This document shows positions 42,035 to 54,437 of a stretch of 64,000 nucleotides of DNA, in pieces; the first letter of the stretch is position 1, and each line of letters begins with the position of its first letter. The stretch is from Amphibalanus amphitrite (lineage: Eukaryota > Arthropoda > Thecostraca > Balanomorpha > Balanidae). The DNA is taken from assembly GCF_019059575.1 (NCBI RefSeq), contig NW_024881614.1:372001-436000 (forward strand). Direction: 5' to 3'. A program made the position numbers and the translations under genes. Below the pieces are notes generated by a model. It made no database searches and was not told the DNA's origin. It worked only from the letters and a program-made list of their open reading frames with translations.

Positions 42035-43789
42035 TAAATATTTATTAAGCCAAATATAACGTAAGTATATTTGACTGAGAAAACCAAATTATATGTTTAC
42101 ACATAAATATTATTCTTGATATGGAAAGAGGGAAGCAGAACTGGATCCCTGTTGCCCACGTGAGTCAACTCGGCCGACTTGGCGCGGGTTCAGAGTGCTG
42201 CGAGTGCCTTTTAACCCGCGCCCTGCTGGGGGGGGGGGGGTTTGAACACCCCCCTTGTGTTTTTTCATGAATATCTCAAAAACGGCGGCGCTACACCTTA
42301 TTATACATCAATTCTACACATGTTGTGAAAATTTCAGACCAAGGTCATTCAAGGTCAGGTCACCAGGTCACTTGAAGTGTTCTCACCTCATAAAAAGTTT
42401 CAATGTCTGTCATAGCTACACCGAGTGACCGATCGCTTTGAAACTTTCAGCGATTTCTGAGAGCAATAGCATGTACAAAATGTATATCTCAGAATTTTGA
42501 TATCGATGACCTAAGGTCAGGTCAATTTGCGACCTCCCCATTATAAGTCAATGGGAAAAATTGAAATGCGCCTCTTTTGGACGAAAGACATTATAAACAC
42601 TCCCAAACACCGAATTACAAGTGGTTTAGACACACAGAACATGAAAATGGTGTCCGTGACCCTTGTTTATGCCCTGAGGTCATCTTAGGTCACGAATGGT
42701 ATCTAACAGTTTTTCGCAAATAACTTTTGATAGAGGCATGCTAGAGCGATGAAAACGCCTTAGATGTGTTCAGCTCGACGATACGGATCGACTGATATGC
42801 AACATGACCCTTTCCGGTCAGGTCATGACCTTGACCTGAGGTCAAATTTTCAAGTTGACCTTTCAAGGTCAAATCTATATTATGAATTATAAGTTGTCCG
42901 TGCGTGCGTGCGTGCGTCATGACTTATGTGTCTTATTGCGCCTGAAAGGCGCCGCGTATCGGCGTGAAATTTGGCATGCCGAATCTGTGGGCGTGGGCGG
43001 CCTTTGTATTAAAATTTGGGCGTGATCGGACCAGGGGTGCGCCGTCGGCACGCGCTCGCGTGCGCCATAGGGTTAACACGGGAAACGGTCAAAACGAACA
43101 TCGTACGAAAACCGGCCTGCGGCGCCTGCTTCCCGGCTGTATAAATCGGCAACGGGTGGGCGCAGCGAGAAGCGGTTTACACCACTGGATAGAGGAGAGA
43201 TGGAACTAGCGTATCGATTTGGTTTCATAGCATAGCACGCGCCACGTGCAAGACAGCACCCCCGGTTGTGAAAAAATGACCGATTTCGTGCATTGTGACG
43301 GGAAAATCGATGCCGCTGGAAAACGGCTTGACGGAATGAAATCGGTGTTGTAGCATTTTGCAGACAAATGTATGTGTAATCAGAGAACAGCAAACAAAAA
43401 CTGATGATCCGTACCATTTCCTTAATAATGAAAAATTAATTTGAAAATTTGATTCGGGCGGAGCGCGATGTCCTTTACAACATCAAAACGTATTGAAAAC
43501 GATGATCAATCGTTATGAAACCTACATATTCGGAAAGAACATTTTTTCCTGACCAATATCCACCCAAAATATTATCGAAAAGTCAATAAACTTTTGTGAA
43601 AATGACTCAAGCATACGACCGTGTTTTGTTAGCGTTACAGGTATTTTTCGACAAAATCCGATCGATGGCTTCGGCAGGCAGGCCATTGAGCCTTTGACAA
43701 CAAGCATCGACGGAAAGCACCTCTTGCCTAGGGGAATTCGAAAACACTTCAAATTAACGCTCACCAGTAAAGAACAAGAAATTGCACTA

Positions 43790-44115
43790 GCAATAACTCA
43801 GCCGTTACTACTCCGATTTCGCTGAAACTTGGACGGTGGGTGGAGGGGGCAATAGCCTGGCGATGCATGGTCATGTGTGACAGGTAGAGTGGATCGATTG
43901 CACGTGCGCACGGGAGGGGTCCGCTTCTACATCTCAAGAACGGCTGGGCCTATTTCGCTCAAATGTTGTACACTGATAGGGACAATTTAGAAAAGTGGCT
44001 GGCATTAAGTCATCTGGAGTCTTAGTTAGCGCGTGCGCACGTGCAGCCGGCCGCTTTTATATCTCAAGAACGGCTGGGCCGATTGCGCTCAAATTTGGTA
44101 CACCGCTTCTGTCGA
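43790..44115. repeat. Tandem modules with double E-box palindromes
   Basis: Same module as 14880-15280: tctcaagaacggctgggcc with GCACGTGCGCACG at about 43899 and GCGTGCGCACGTGC at about 44032. It lies inside the Helitron-like insertion. Confidence 0.5.
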
Positions 44116-44119
44116 GTAT

Positions 44120-44275
44120 GAGTAGGGTAGTGCAGGGTATGTGGATGCTGGATACGAGTGGGATAGGGTATGGTAGGTATGGGTTAGGCATGGGTATGGT
44201 AGGGTAGGGTATGAGTAGGAAATGGTGTAAGGAGGGCATGAGTAGGGTAGGGTATGGTAGGTTTGAGTTCAACAA
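44120..44275. repeat. Degenerate GGGTAGGGTATG repeat
   Basis: Irregular repeats of gggtatggtagg and gggtagggtatgagta, G-rich on the plus strand. Confidence 0.6.
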
Positions 44276-44657
44276 GGGCCTAACATACGGAAGTTTCGAA
44301 CAGCCCGCAGTCAGCACAAGCGTAACATACAGTTAAATAAAAAAATAACTACGGCCAACACCACCCAACTGCTACTGATAAAAATAAAACTTCCTTCACC
44401 CAAACTAATGCCCCATCAAACATATCTATCAAAACCTATAGTTATCGCGCAAACATGGCCATCTAGTTATAGTTCATTCGATGCGTCTTGACGAGAGGAA
44501 CACGATGCCGGTAAAAGTAAGCTCGTACAAGGCTTGGGTCAAAAGTTATTGCAGAAAAACTATTTCCGAAAAAATCGGCTATTTTTGCAGTTTTTGCCCC
44601 CTGCAGGCAAAACCATTGACGTTAGGTCAAATCTGAGAGAATTACTCAGAAAGGGCG

Positions 44658-45840
44658 TTATCCCGCGCCCCGCTGGGGGGGGGGCAGAATCTGCCCCCCC
44701 TCCCGTTTTTCGCCAATAACTTCTAAACGCGTTACGCCAGCGACGTCAAACTTTCAGTACCTTATCATACATCAATTTGACACGTTCCCTGAAAATTTGA
44801 GCGAAATCCGTCGGTAATTTTTTGAGAAATTGACGTTTTAGTGACGTCATGTTCGCCATTTTCGCCTAAAAAACGGCAAAATTTCAAACGCCGCTAACTT
44901 CTTCATTTTTAAAGGAATCAAGACGTAACAAAAAAGGTTATACGTGATTCTACTTTGTCTATCAAATGGATATCTCGGTTTTTTGAAAATTTTGGATTTT
45001 GGCCAAAATTTTTCAAAAAAACTGACTTTTTTGGGAAAATATTTATAAAATCCAAAATTTTGAGTTTATCGAAAAAACCGGAATATATGTCAAAGAAGTG
45101 GTCTATGTGCACCTACATACCAATTTTTAGAAGAATCGGTTCAAAAATGTGGGAGTTATTCAAAATTTTATGACATCACGACACACAAAAATTTTGAAAA
45201 ATGATTTTTTTTTGGAAGTTCTAGACCTCGTACGGAAATAAAAATAGCACCATTCGATTCGCCGTGAAAACTGCATCGGATAGACACCTTTTCAGGCCTT
45301 AAAAACCAACTTCAAAATTTGACCTCACTTGACCTGACCTTGACCTGACCACGACCTGAAATTCATCCAGAGGTGGTCCATATCACTTATTGAGTGTGCC
45401 TATTGAATTCCATGAGTAAAATGACGCATAAAACATGTGTCGCACATGCCCTTTTCTATATTTTGTTTTTGGTGACCTGACCTGACCTGACCTGACCTTG
45501 ACCTTGACCTTTGAATGACATTGTGTGCAACGAATATTGTATTGGTAGTCTAAGAACACGTTTTGGGCAATCAGTCTCAGTCCATTCTTCGGCAACTACG
45601 GTGCAAGGCCAATACTGTAGAAACTTGCATTTTGTACCCTTGACCTGACCTTGACCTGACCTCTGACCTACTTAAGCAAAAAAATTTGGGCTCTTAAGAT
45701 CCGCCTTGTTGAGAGCTTTCGATTGCCGTTTTCCCCGTCTTTCTACGACCATCGGTTCGGAAGTTAGACAGGGGGGGCAGAATCTGCCCCCCCCCCAGCA
45801 GGGCGCGTATGGCTGAATAGCCCAGCGGGGCGCGGGTTAA
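44658..45840. mobile_element. TTAA-type element, family A, nested
   Basis: TTATCCCGCGCCCCGC at 44658 (TTAA with one change) and GGGGCGCGGGTTAA ending at 45840. Both end hairpins have the cap CAGAATCTG (44685-44693 and 45778-45786). A dense TGACC run lies at about 45472-45511, with further TGACCT at about 45320-45360 and 45640-45665. It is inserted in the family B element. Confidence 0.85.
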
Positions 45841-46205
45841 TAGGGCTATCGAATGCGCTTTTCCGCGGCACTGTAGCTCTATTGGTTCCCGAGTTATGCG
45901 TTGGCTTCTTGGAAATTTTCGACATTCGACCTGGAAATCGGCGAAATTTTGCCTTCTATGACCTCTGGTGACCTGACCTTTGACCTGACCAAAAAATTGA
46001 CCGAAGTGATTTCGTCATTATTTTTTACGCTCTTTCGAACGCCGCCTTCCGCGTATCGCTACGTGGCCCAGGAGCCGAGTTACAAGGGGGGTGTTCAAAC
46101 ATCCACCCCCCCCCCCAGCAGGGCGTGGAAATCCAGGACCCCCAGCCGGGCGCGGGTTAACCTATAATTTCTGTTGATTTCCTTGAATTGTATAATTTCG
46201 AAACC

Positions 46206-46342
46206 ATGAGTGGTCGTTCGAGCAAAAGAGCTTACACATCAGCTGGGTGTCAGAAACGAAAGCGGAAGATGCTAGTACGAGAATTGGAAAATGACCAAAA
46301 ACATTCGAAGAAACTCTCCTCATATTTTCGGCCCAGTGTCAG
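46206..46342 (+). pseudogene. hAT transposase N-terminal exon (ZMYM1-like), remnant
   Basis: MSGRSSKRAYTSAGCQKRKR followed by a charged stretch and KKLSSYF resembles the N-terminus of hAT transposases of the ZMYM1-like group (basic SGAxKRKKK, then LxxFF/YF). The exon ends at a donor, GTGTCAG|GTATGG. A matching C-terminal piece lies at 48711, so this may be one element with a replaced interior. Confidence 0.5.
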
Positions 46343-46726
46343 GTATGGGTACCTACTGCACTACATGCATATGCAAATTGCATTGTGCTCACCATTGAGT
46401 AACTGTACTACTCTGAAATCTGAATATTTATGTATTATGGTAGTGGTTGTACTCGTGTCCCGTTGTGCTCATATGCAAGGCCGACGTCATGTGCGCATGT
46501 TATGTATTACTCAAATTCTTCATAGTGTATCCCATGGCCCATGTCCCACTGGTGAGTACAGCCGCCCCATGGGTGTAGGAGCGTTACGAAAAGTGTGGGG
46601 GGGGGGGGGCAGACCCCGGTCAGGGAAACTTTGATTTTGATCTCACTTTGTGGGAAATTCAATAGGTATCCCTACGGAAAAAAATTGAGGGCAGTTTTGA
46701 GCTCCTCTTGCTGAATCTCTCAGTCT
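46343..46726. other. No supported feature
   Basis: Spacer between the hAT exon and repeat C, with a G-run at about 46598-46608. Confidence 0.35.
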
Positions 46727-47214
46727 GACGGTCACGTGAAAATAAAATAAAACCCAAAATCCGTCCGAAACGTCAATTTTTCAAACAAAAGTGCCCACAC
46801 AGGTGCACGTGGTGCGAGCCATCCCCTGCACCGCACACCATTCGATAGCCCGTTCGATTCTCTACACGATGCTGTTTTCCCCGTTCCGATCGGGTGCACG
46901 GTTACCGAAATATTGCACGGGAACCGGACCCGTGTCGGGCAAATTTAGCCATTTTCGCCCGTTTTTGCAGGCCGATTTATACATGCAATGTCTATGACGC
47001 GATTTTGCACTTTTTGGGCAGGCGCCACGTGCTCGCTATCGACCCGATCGAGCTGAGACCCCTCAAAGGCACGTTGTCCATCCTTGTTCTATGAGTTGCG
47101 CAAACTTCAGCGCGGTAGGTGCAACGGTGTGACCTGTAACCCGCGCTACGTAGCACCATGTCGCGACCTCGGTAACAGACAGAAACTACGTCACCACAAA
47201 TAGTAATATAGATA
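46727..47214 (-). repeat. Dispersed repeat C, full copy
   Basis: 488 bp, colinear with 30849-31336. On the minus strand its end reads TCTATATTACTATTTG, preceded by A. Confidence 0.65.
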
Positions 47215-47550
47215 ACCACAATTTGAATGATGTTTCCAATGTCAAAATGCTGAAACATTTATTTCTTTTATTCTTTTTGGCCATGGGCCTGGGCCCCATG
47301 GGCCTCGCCATGGGCCTCGCCAACAGAAAGTTATTAATTTTATTTACATTTAGCTTTTTTATGTGAATTTGGGCCTCTCTCGAAAAAATAGTGGGCCCAA
47401 TTCGCTGACTTTGGTTTTTGATAGGGGGTACCTTGACCCCCGGCCTTCGCCCCCCCCCCGCAACAGTTTCCATTAATTGGCACCCCTGCACTATACATTT
47501 GTATACTCATGTATGTATGTAAATGTACGTTGGGAAGCCGTTCGGCACCT

Positions 47551-47576
47551 GGGGGCCCCCACCGGTGGGGGCCCCC
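47551..47576. repeat. 26-bp perfect GC palindrome
   Basis: GGGGGCCCCCACC followed directly by its reverse complement. It sits beside a segment like the end of the 39058-40807 element (gtcggaccagttttccttac, gacgcccctggccactgggc). Confidence 0.8.
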
Positions 47577-47639
47577 CGAGAAAAAGTCGGACCAGTTTTC
47601 CTTACGCGTCGACGCCCCTGGCCACTGGGCCATGCCCCC

Positions 47640-48705
47640 CCCCCTTGGGCGCCGAAGGCGCCCTTTGCGATGCCCTCCAATCGCAAATGCAATTGTGATA
47701 TAATCGAATCGAAAAACAATCGCGACTGGAGGGCGCCCTCCAATCGCGAATGTGTTTACAGGGAAAATACGGATGGAGGGCGCCCTCGGAGGACGCCCAT
47801 TCCAAATACGCCCTCCAAATACGGTTGGAGGGCTCCCTCGGGCGCCCTCCAACCACATTTGTAGGCTGTATCTCTCTAAGCGTAACGGTGGTCGCCTATG
47901 TAAGCCGCTGTCCTGTAAATAAGCGCCCTCTCACCCGAAGGCGCCCTCCTGTAGGTCGCCACCCTGCTACACATTGCCGCCCTTCTGCTGATCGGCGTCC
48001 TCATAATTATTGGCGCTCTCCTACCTATTGAGCCCTCATGTGAAATTTTGAAGGCCGCCTTTCTCCCTTTTGGCACCCTCTTGTTCAGTGCCGCCCTCCT
48101 ACCTATTGGTTCCCTAGTCCTTCCTGTTGAATGTTAATCGGGGCCCTTCTCCTATTGGCGCCCTCGTGTAGATCGCCGCCCTCCTAACCACTGGCACCCT
48201 CCTGTTGATCACCGCCCTCCTATCCACTGGCTCCTTCCTGTTGACCAGCGCCCTCCGCACAGACGCCCTCCTGTTCGTGTCATCCTCTTGAGCAAAGGCG
48301 CCCTCCTCACCATTGCCACCCCCATTTTAATCGTCACCCTTCCGCTCATTGGCGACTTCCAGTTGATGACCGCCCTCCCACCTATTGGCGACCTCTTGTT
48401 GATCGCCACCCTCCTATTGGTGCTCTCCTGTTCCTCGCCACCCTCTTACCTGGTGGCGCCCTCCTGTTGATTGTTGATCGGCGCCCTCCTACCTATTGGT
48501 GCCCTCCTGTTGATCGCTGCCCTTCTATCCATTGGCGCCCTCCTGCTGCTCGCCAACTTCCTACCTATCGGTGCCCTACTGTCGAAACTCGGGATGTTGA
48601 TCGGGGCTCTTCTACCTATTATGTAGTGCCCTCCTGTGGATCGCAGCCCTTCTACCTATTGGCAACATCCGTTGATCGCTGCCCTCCTATCATTTATTTA
48701 CTCCT
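47640..48705. repeat. GCGCCCTCC tandem array, about 18-bp units
   Basis: From about 47640 the motif gggcgccctcc recurs irregularly. From about 47930 to 48700 units of about 18 bp alternate between cgccctcctgttgatcgc and cgccctcctacctattgg types, often as 36-bp pairs. Isolated units reappear at 49486-49520. Frames through it are repeat artefacts. Confidence 0.85.
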
Positions 48706-48710
48706 TTGGC

Positions 48711-48830
48711 ATGTTTTTCAACTTAGTCGTTCTATTGCACATAGTTGATGTCTTGCCTGTGAAAACTGCCACAAATGAACGTGCATTCAGCACAATGAAT
48801 GAAGTATCTATACCTACCAAAACTATCTAC
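48711..48830 (+). pseudogene. hAT transposase C-terminal (dimerisation) fragment
   Basis: LVVLLHIVDVLPVKTATNER followed by AFSTMNEV matches the hAT C-terminal signature (LlllLPvstatnERsFStmrrvK). The expected KTYLR continuation is lost. It lies directly after the 18-bp array. Confidence 0.72.
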
Positions 48831-50794
48831 GCTCTACGATGCATAAAACACGTCTTTGGTCTTAACGGATTGATCCTACTTTACGTGCATCATGGCATCT
48901 ATATGAATTACGATTAAGTATTGTCAACAGGTTCGGGCGCAACAGCAGGCATCTGAAGTTTCGGTGATTGAAACTGGTTATGTGGGTACACTGTATGCAT
49001 CTGTGAGAAGGCTATGAAGGCTGGTCTGAGGTAATTTGGATGATGTTTACGCATCTCGCGCTCCGGTATCAATCCGATACGGTGATCTGGTGCGTAGATA
49101 TGCCACCGCCAATAAACTTTTATACATCGACACCCATGAGCCAAGCTTTCTGTACAGTTTGTGTGGCAGCGGCCCGACCAAACCTTAGGTATTTTTTACA
49201 CCTTCAAATTTGGTAAAAGAGCGAGAGGAGCTTTGAACAGTGATCGTATAAAAGGCGTGCCTAAAAAGCGGAGGAAAAGGTTGTTTTCAAAAATTTCGCG
49301 CGCCTTCGGCGCAGCATTTCAAGAACACTTGACCTTTTGTGACCTGGAGTATAATGAATACACACGATGCAAAATCAATGCAGCACGACCTATACGAGGT
49401 TACGCAAAAAAAAACTGGTGGCATGGTAAAAAACGCCTCCCAACCCCCCAACCCCCACTGAGCGATTTTTTATCTCGCGACCGTATGGCGCCCTCCTTGG
49501 GTGAGGTGGCGCCCTCCAAACCCTTGGCCCCCCCGCTTCGCGATTTTCTAAATACGCCGCTGGCGACTGCTGATATTTTACTGGAGCTGACCAGATTGAT
49601 ATATCTAGAGCTACTAACGCTCTTCACGCTACTGCTGTAGTTTTATTCAAATTAACTATCAATTATCATTTTATGACGCAAAGACGGTCATCGTGCCTCA
49701 GAGGTCTCCGAAATGCAAAGAGACTGTATGCTGCTGCCATCTAGCAAAACTATAAAACAGCAACACCTTTGCGCCATGACAGATGTCGCCAGCTGCGCGA
49801 GTGTAGTCCAAGGATCTGTCCAGTATCCATTGCTCGTGGTCTGGCCGCCGTGAGGAGACACGAGTCGTCTGCCTCCTAAATGATGACTCGAATCTGTGTA
49901 GAGCGCCGGAAATCTAGAGTTTCCAGCATTTCAATTCGAGAAGCCAGCGGCTGTGCGCACGGGAGAAAGAGAATAGTCGGCGTTTGGTGTTCGCTAGGTG
50001 CATTTCGTACCTACCTAGTTCTTTAGTGTTTGAACTACTGTTTGTTAAAACGGAGAAGAAGGTTTGCAATTTCATTTGAAATCTTGTGCCAACTGTGTAC
50101 CTACTCTTGCACTGTAACAATATATTCCTTTCGTTCTCGGACTATTTTTATTGCAGTAGGTATCAACCCTCAGCCCCCGACGCATTTTACGCCCCTCCAG
50201 CGTTCTTTGTAAAAAAAAGTGCGATAAGCACTCGTACCTGCTCCGCGCTGTTTTCACTGTTAAGCACACTTGATTTTGATTCTCACCAATCTGTTTCATA
50301 ACTGTAAAAGAATCCACCGTACGTTATTCAAATTTCTCCAAACCTACTGACTTTTAAAATAGGCAGATAGGCACCTTCACCGTACCTGAGCTGACCGAGG
50401 ATGAACACACCTCCATTGCCGTTTCGCCTCTTGTCGAGCTTCAGTTCTGCGGGGGGGGGGGGAATACTTAGTGTCTGTAGTTACAAGACGCTGTGACTGG
50501 TATCCAATTTTAAGATCTTGAGTCGGTCGGTCGGTGGCCTCTTATGGTCATGTCAAAGATTTTAAGGTCACGGTTGGGTTTTCGGTAAAATACAAAAGAT
50601 AAGAATTGTCGCAGAGAAGCGATTTGGGTATTGGGTATCATAGTGTCCTGAGCGGATAATTTTTTTTGGTGCCAAAAGATCTGGTGTGAGCCATAGTTCA
50701 TGATGCTTGTAAAATTTTGACCCCGTCTTTTAAATTAGACTTTTCCGAACATTTGAGCAAAAAAAAAATCATGTCCGAGGCAGTTAGGCGCGTT
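48831..50794. other. No supported gene
   Basis: A plus-strand frame at 49161-49640 is partly basic (KGVPKKRRKRLFSK), then runs into GCGCCCTCC units and is probably a repeat fragment. Poly-G lies at about 50451-50461. No splice-supported exon was found. Confidence 0.4.
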
Positions 50795-51831
50795 TTAACC
50801 CTCGCCGGACCTATTGGTTTTCTACATACGCGCCGGCCGAGGGGGGGGGGGCGGGTACGACCCCCCCTCGCCGTTTCGCCCCTGGTGGAGCTAGCGCGTC
50901 GCGGAAAAAACGAGCGTGTGCGCCGTTACGAGACGCAGAGATTGGTACCCGATTTTAAGGTCCTAGGTCAACCGGTGACCTCTGAGGTCAGGTCAAGTGC
51001 CCCAAGGTACGGTTCAGTTTTTGGTGAATAACTTCGCAAAAAACGGCCGCAGAGCGCCGATTTTGGCAGCATCGTGTTCGCCTCGCTCAGGCGCGTCGAA
51101 TGATATACTTTTTGTCCGGGTCAGGTCAACTTGGGGTGTTGACCTCAGGTCAAGGTCAGGTCAGCACCCCCAGGTCACGAAGTTGGTCGAAAGAGGTCAT
51201 GTCGCATATCATTCGATTCGGCAGGCCTTCCTGAGTCCATTGGTGCCTTCCCCGACTCGCTAGCTCAATTTGATCAAGAGTTATTGGCGAAAAACTAATT
51301 TGACCTTGATGACGTCATAAATGACGTCACGCAAGGTCAACATTGCAAAAGTGACGCATCTAACCTTGCAAGGAGTGCATCAAATCACGATTCTGTATGC
51401 TTGAGATGGTTGGGGATCGTTCCCGGCGCCAGAATAGCAGTTTTCATTTTTCCCCATTGACTTATAATGGTGAGGTCACGAAAATGACCTGACCTCATAT
51501 GACCTTTAGGAAAAATCCGAGATATACAAGTTGCGGGACTCATAATGGATACTAGATCCTGCAAGTTTCATTTCCCTGTGACATCTCCTCTGGCAGTGAG
51601 GGCGTTGCGAAGTTGCGACATCTGAAGACCGTGCAGAGGTTCACTTATGACGTCATAGGTCAGTGACCTGACCTGACCCAAAAATGCGGTTGGTGTCAAA
51701 AGATGCGGCTTGGATCAAAGGTCAGGTATGCCAAGTTTCAGCTCTCTATCGCCAGCGTGTTCGGAGCTATCGCGAAAAAACCGTATGGGGGGGCGGCACC
51801 CGCCCCCCCCCCCTCGGCCGGCGAGGGTTAA
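50795..51831. mobile_element. TTAA-type element, CCCTCGCCGG subfamily, copy 2
   Basis: 1037 bp, TTAA at both ends, same orientation as 41005-42034 and differing from it by only scattered substitutions and small indels. Two TGACGTCA sites (51310-51317, 51322-51329) replace the single one of copy 1. Confidence 0.88.
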
Positions 51832-54138
51832 AGGTTTATATCACACACGGCACAAACCAGTGCCCTTGTTTCCCTTCTGTAACGCTACTTAATGCAGAAT
51901 GTTTAAAATACTATTTTCAGTATTGCAATTATGTCTCATCTTCCAGTCGATTGAATTTCATATAAGCTAAGTCAGCTGGAATACAAATATCAGGTAAGAG
52001 TCTGTTATTCTATTCCGTTTTATGTCCTAAGACACTGCCGTAATACTGTGCGAATACAGTCCCTAAACCAGCGTTCGTCGCCATGTCGCCAGCACACAAA
52101 CACCACATCCGTCTCAATAACGAGCTGCGCGGCGACGAGATCGAACGTTAACGGGCCGTTAATCTCAGACAGGGCGGCTGATTCGGCGCACCACGGCCGC
52201 AAACCAGCGCCATTAATCGGCGGTATTTGCCCGTTATGGAGACGAACGGCCGTGTCAGTAACAGTGTTACACAGAAGAAATGGGGCGAGACGGGAACGGC
52301 AGGAGATGACACAGGACGGATTCAAACCATTTCAGGGGTGAGCTGACTCCAGAAAATACCAACCTATGATAAGAGCAGCATAGTTAATAAAGATAAGCCG
52401 TAACAGCACTTACCGCTTTTCAGTGGGCTGAAATTTCTATTAAAATAAGAACATCTTCTTGAAATTTGTTTAAAGCCCACCAATGTTGTGCTGTCCATGT
52501 CCGTGTATGTTTTCCATTTCGATCGATACAACGCAAGGGGCGGCGATCCTCAGAGCGGTGCACCGTGCAGCGCAAATTTGCGCTAATTCAACGTGTGCAT
52601 TACCGACCATTTAGCGCGATTTGCCTGCTAATGAGCGTGTGCCGGTCGGTGGACGGTGACGGTCCCTGTCATCGGGCGCTGTGCGTGCCTCCTGCCGGGG
52701 GGGGGGGGGCGCCGACCCCCTCCGGAGCCCCCGGGGCGCCGCTGGGGTCAGCGTCGGGGGCAGTCTCAATGACACGGCGCACCTGTCTGCCGGCCGACCC
52801 TCCGCACCTGTAATTGTTTTCCGATTGTGGCACCACTCGCCGGCGAGTCGACCTGAGCATACTAATGACCAGCCAGCGCGCGCTGCTGTCCGAATCACTC
52901 AATTAGCAAATAGGGGTACGGCGCGGTAATAGCCGACTAATATGCCGCTCTGAAGGCGAAAGTATCGATTGTGACGCCACTCCGGCAGCGGTAGCGCACG
53001 ACCGTAAACCTGATACACAGCTTAGCGCAGTTAAACGCAAATTTTAGATGCGTTTCATCCGCTTCAATTAATGCACCGTTTCCTGCCCACGGGTCATTTT
53101 TGGAACATTTTTACATAGTAGAGCTTATTAGTTCCGGCTATTTGGTAAAATGAGTCAGTTGACGCAGCTCAGTCTCTCGTGCTTTTATAGTTCTGCAGCA
53201 GGTGGAGAAGGGGATAACTTTAACAGGTGAGGGGGGTAAGCTGCTCTGTGCGTATGCAAATAAGGACCGCTAAATAATAGGAACATTTTAAGGCATGGTA
53301 GTCTGAATTAATGAGAAGGAAGGCAATAAACGTAATCAATAATAATAGAGGCGTGGAATCAACTGCAGGGTTTGGAAATTAGCAGAATACCTATTTAATC
53401 AATGATACCGCTCTGAGAATGAAATAAAAAGATGCATCACTTAGTTCTTTTCAACGTGGCATTAAGATTAATGTAAGTGATGAGTGTCGAGTAAACTCTT
53501 TTGAGTTCCTAAGTCTAAAAGGCAAACAAACACTTGACCAATCTTAAATCTAATGTCTCATCTGCAAACACTCATCTGACAGACGGCACCCCGTGGTTGC
53601 GGGATATGGCGTCACTGTGTCGTGACGTCACTCACCACTTGTGATTGCTGCTAATTGTCGTCAGCAACACGCACCTGCGCCGGGAGTGGCTCACTGCGCC
53701 ATATGTGTAACTAATGACCGCGGCCGCACGTGCAGGGTGGTGAGCGCTGCTCCTGCGGCAATCAGTCGGCGTCCCCCGCGGGGGGGGGTCACGCAGCGGG
53801 GGGGGGGGGGGGGGGGTCAGTGCCGCCGAGGCCCACCGCAGGTTCGCTGCGCTAATCGTGATGGGATTAATTAGACAGATCATGAGCACAGCAACATCGC
53901 TAATTGACGCTAGTTAAAGGGACGCAGGTAAGCCGCATTTGCATAACGGTTTCGGGCACGCGGAGCTTTAGTGTTGGTTCAGTGGTCATGCGTCTATTGT
54001 TTTTTTTTTGGGGGGGGGGGGTGCACGCAACCTACAGGTGTGCTAAAGTGGCTGAAACGTGCGATCAAGTTTTGAAGATTGACAAGACCGATTCTGACAT
54101 CTTTTTAATTCCGATTGATAATTGCCGTTCGCTAATGC
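51832..54138. other. Non-coding stretch, possibly regulatory
   Basis: No confident exon. Several TAATT-core sites (caattagc near 52902, gctaattgt near 53649, taattaga near 53868, ctaattgac near 53900) stand among GC-rich segments. G-runs lie at about 52698-52709, 53799-53816 and 54011-54021. Regulatory function is only a possibility. Confidence 0.3.

Positions 54139-54437
<299 letters not shown>

Larger units (their letters stand above)
42874..44466. mobile_element. Helitron-like insertion (1593 bp)
   Basis: The insertion begins TCTATATTATG and ends GGCCATCTAG, with host A before and T after. Removing it restores the family B sequence (aaggtcaaa|ttatagttcatt). TC...CTAG between A and T is the Helitron signature. 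No helicase is present and only a short ATGGCCAT palindrome precedes the end, so it would be non-autonomous. It carries a (gtgc)n run at about 42898-42918. Confidence 0.5.
42211..46160. mobile_element. Family B TTAA-element split by two insertions
   Basis: Three pieces, 42211-42873, 44467-44657 and 45841-46160, align consecutively with the inverted sequence of 10486-11655 and sum to 1174 bp, close to its 1170 bp. TTAA bounds both ends (42211-42214, 46157-46160). The first gap is a Helitron-like insertion, the second a family A TTAA element. Confidence 0.75.

Noticed and set aside
49161..49640. 159-codon plus-strand frame
   Set aside because: The C-terminal half consists of GCGCCCTCC-repeat translation and no domain is visible. 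It is probably a repeat fragment.
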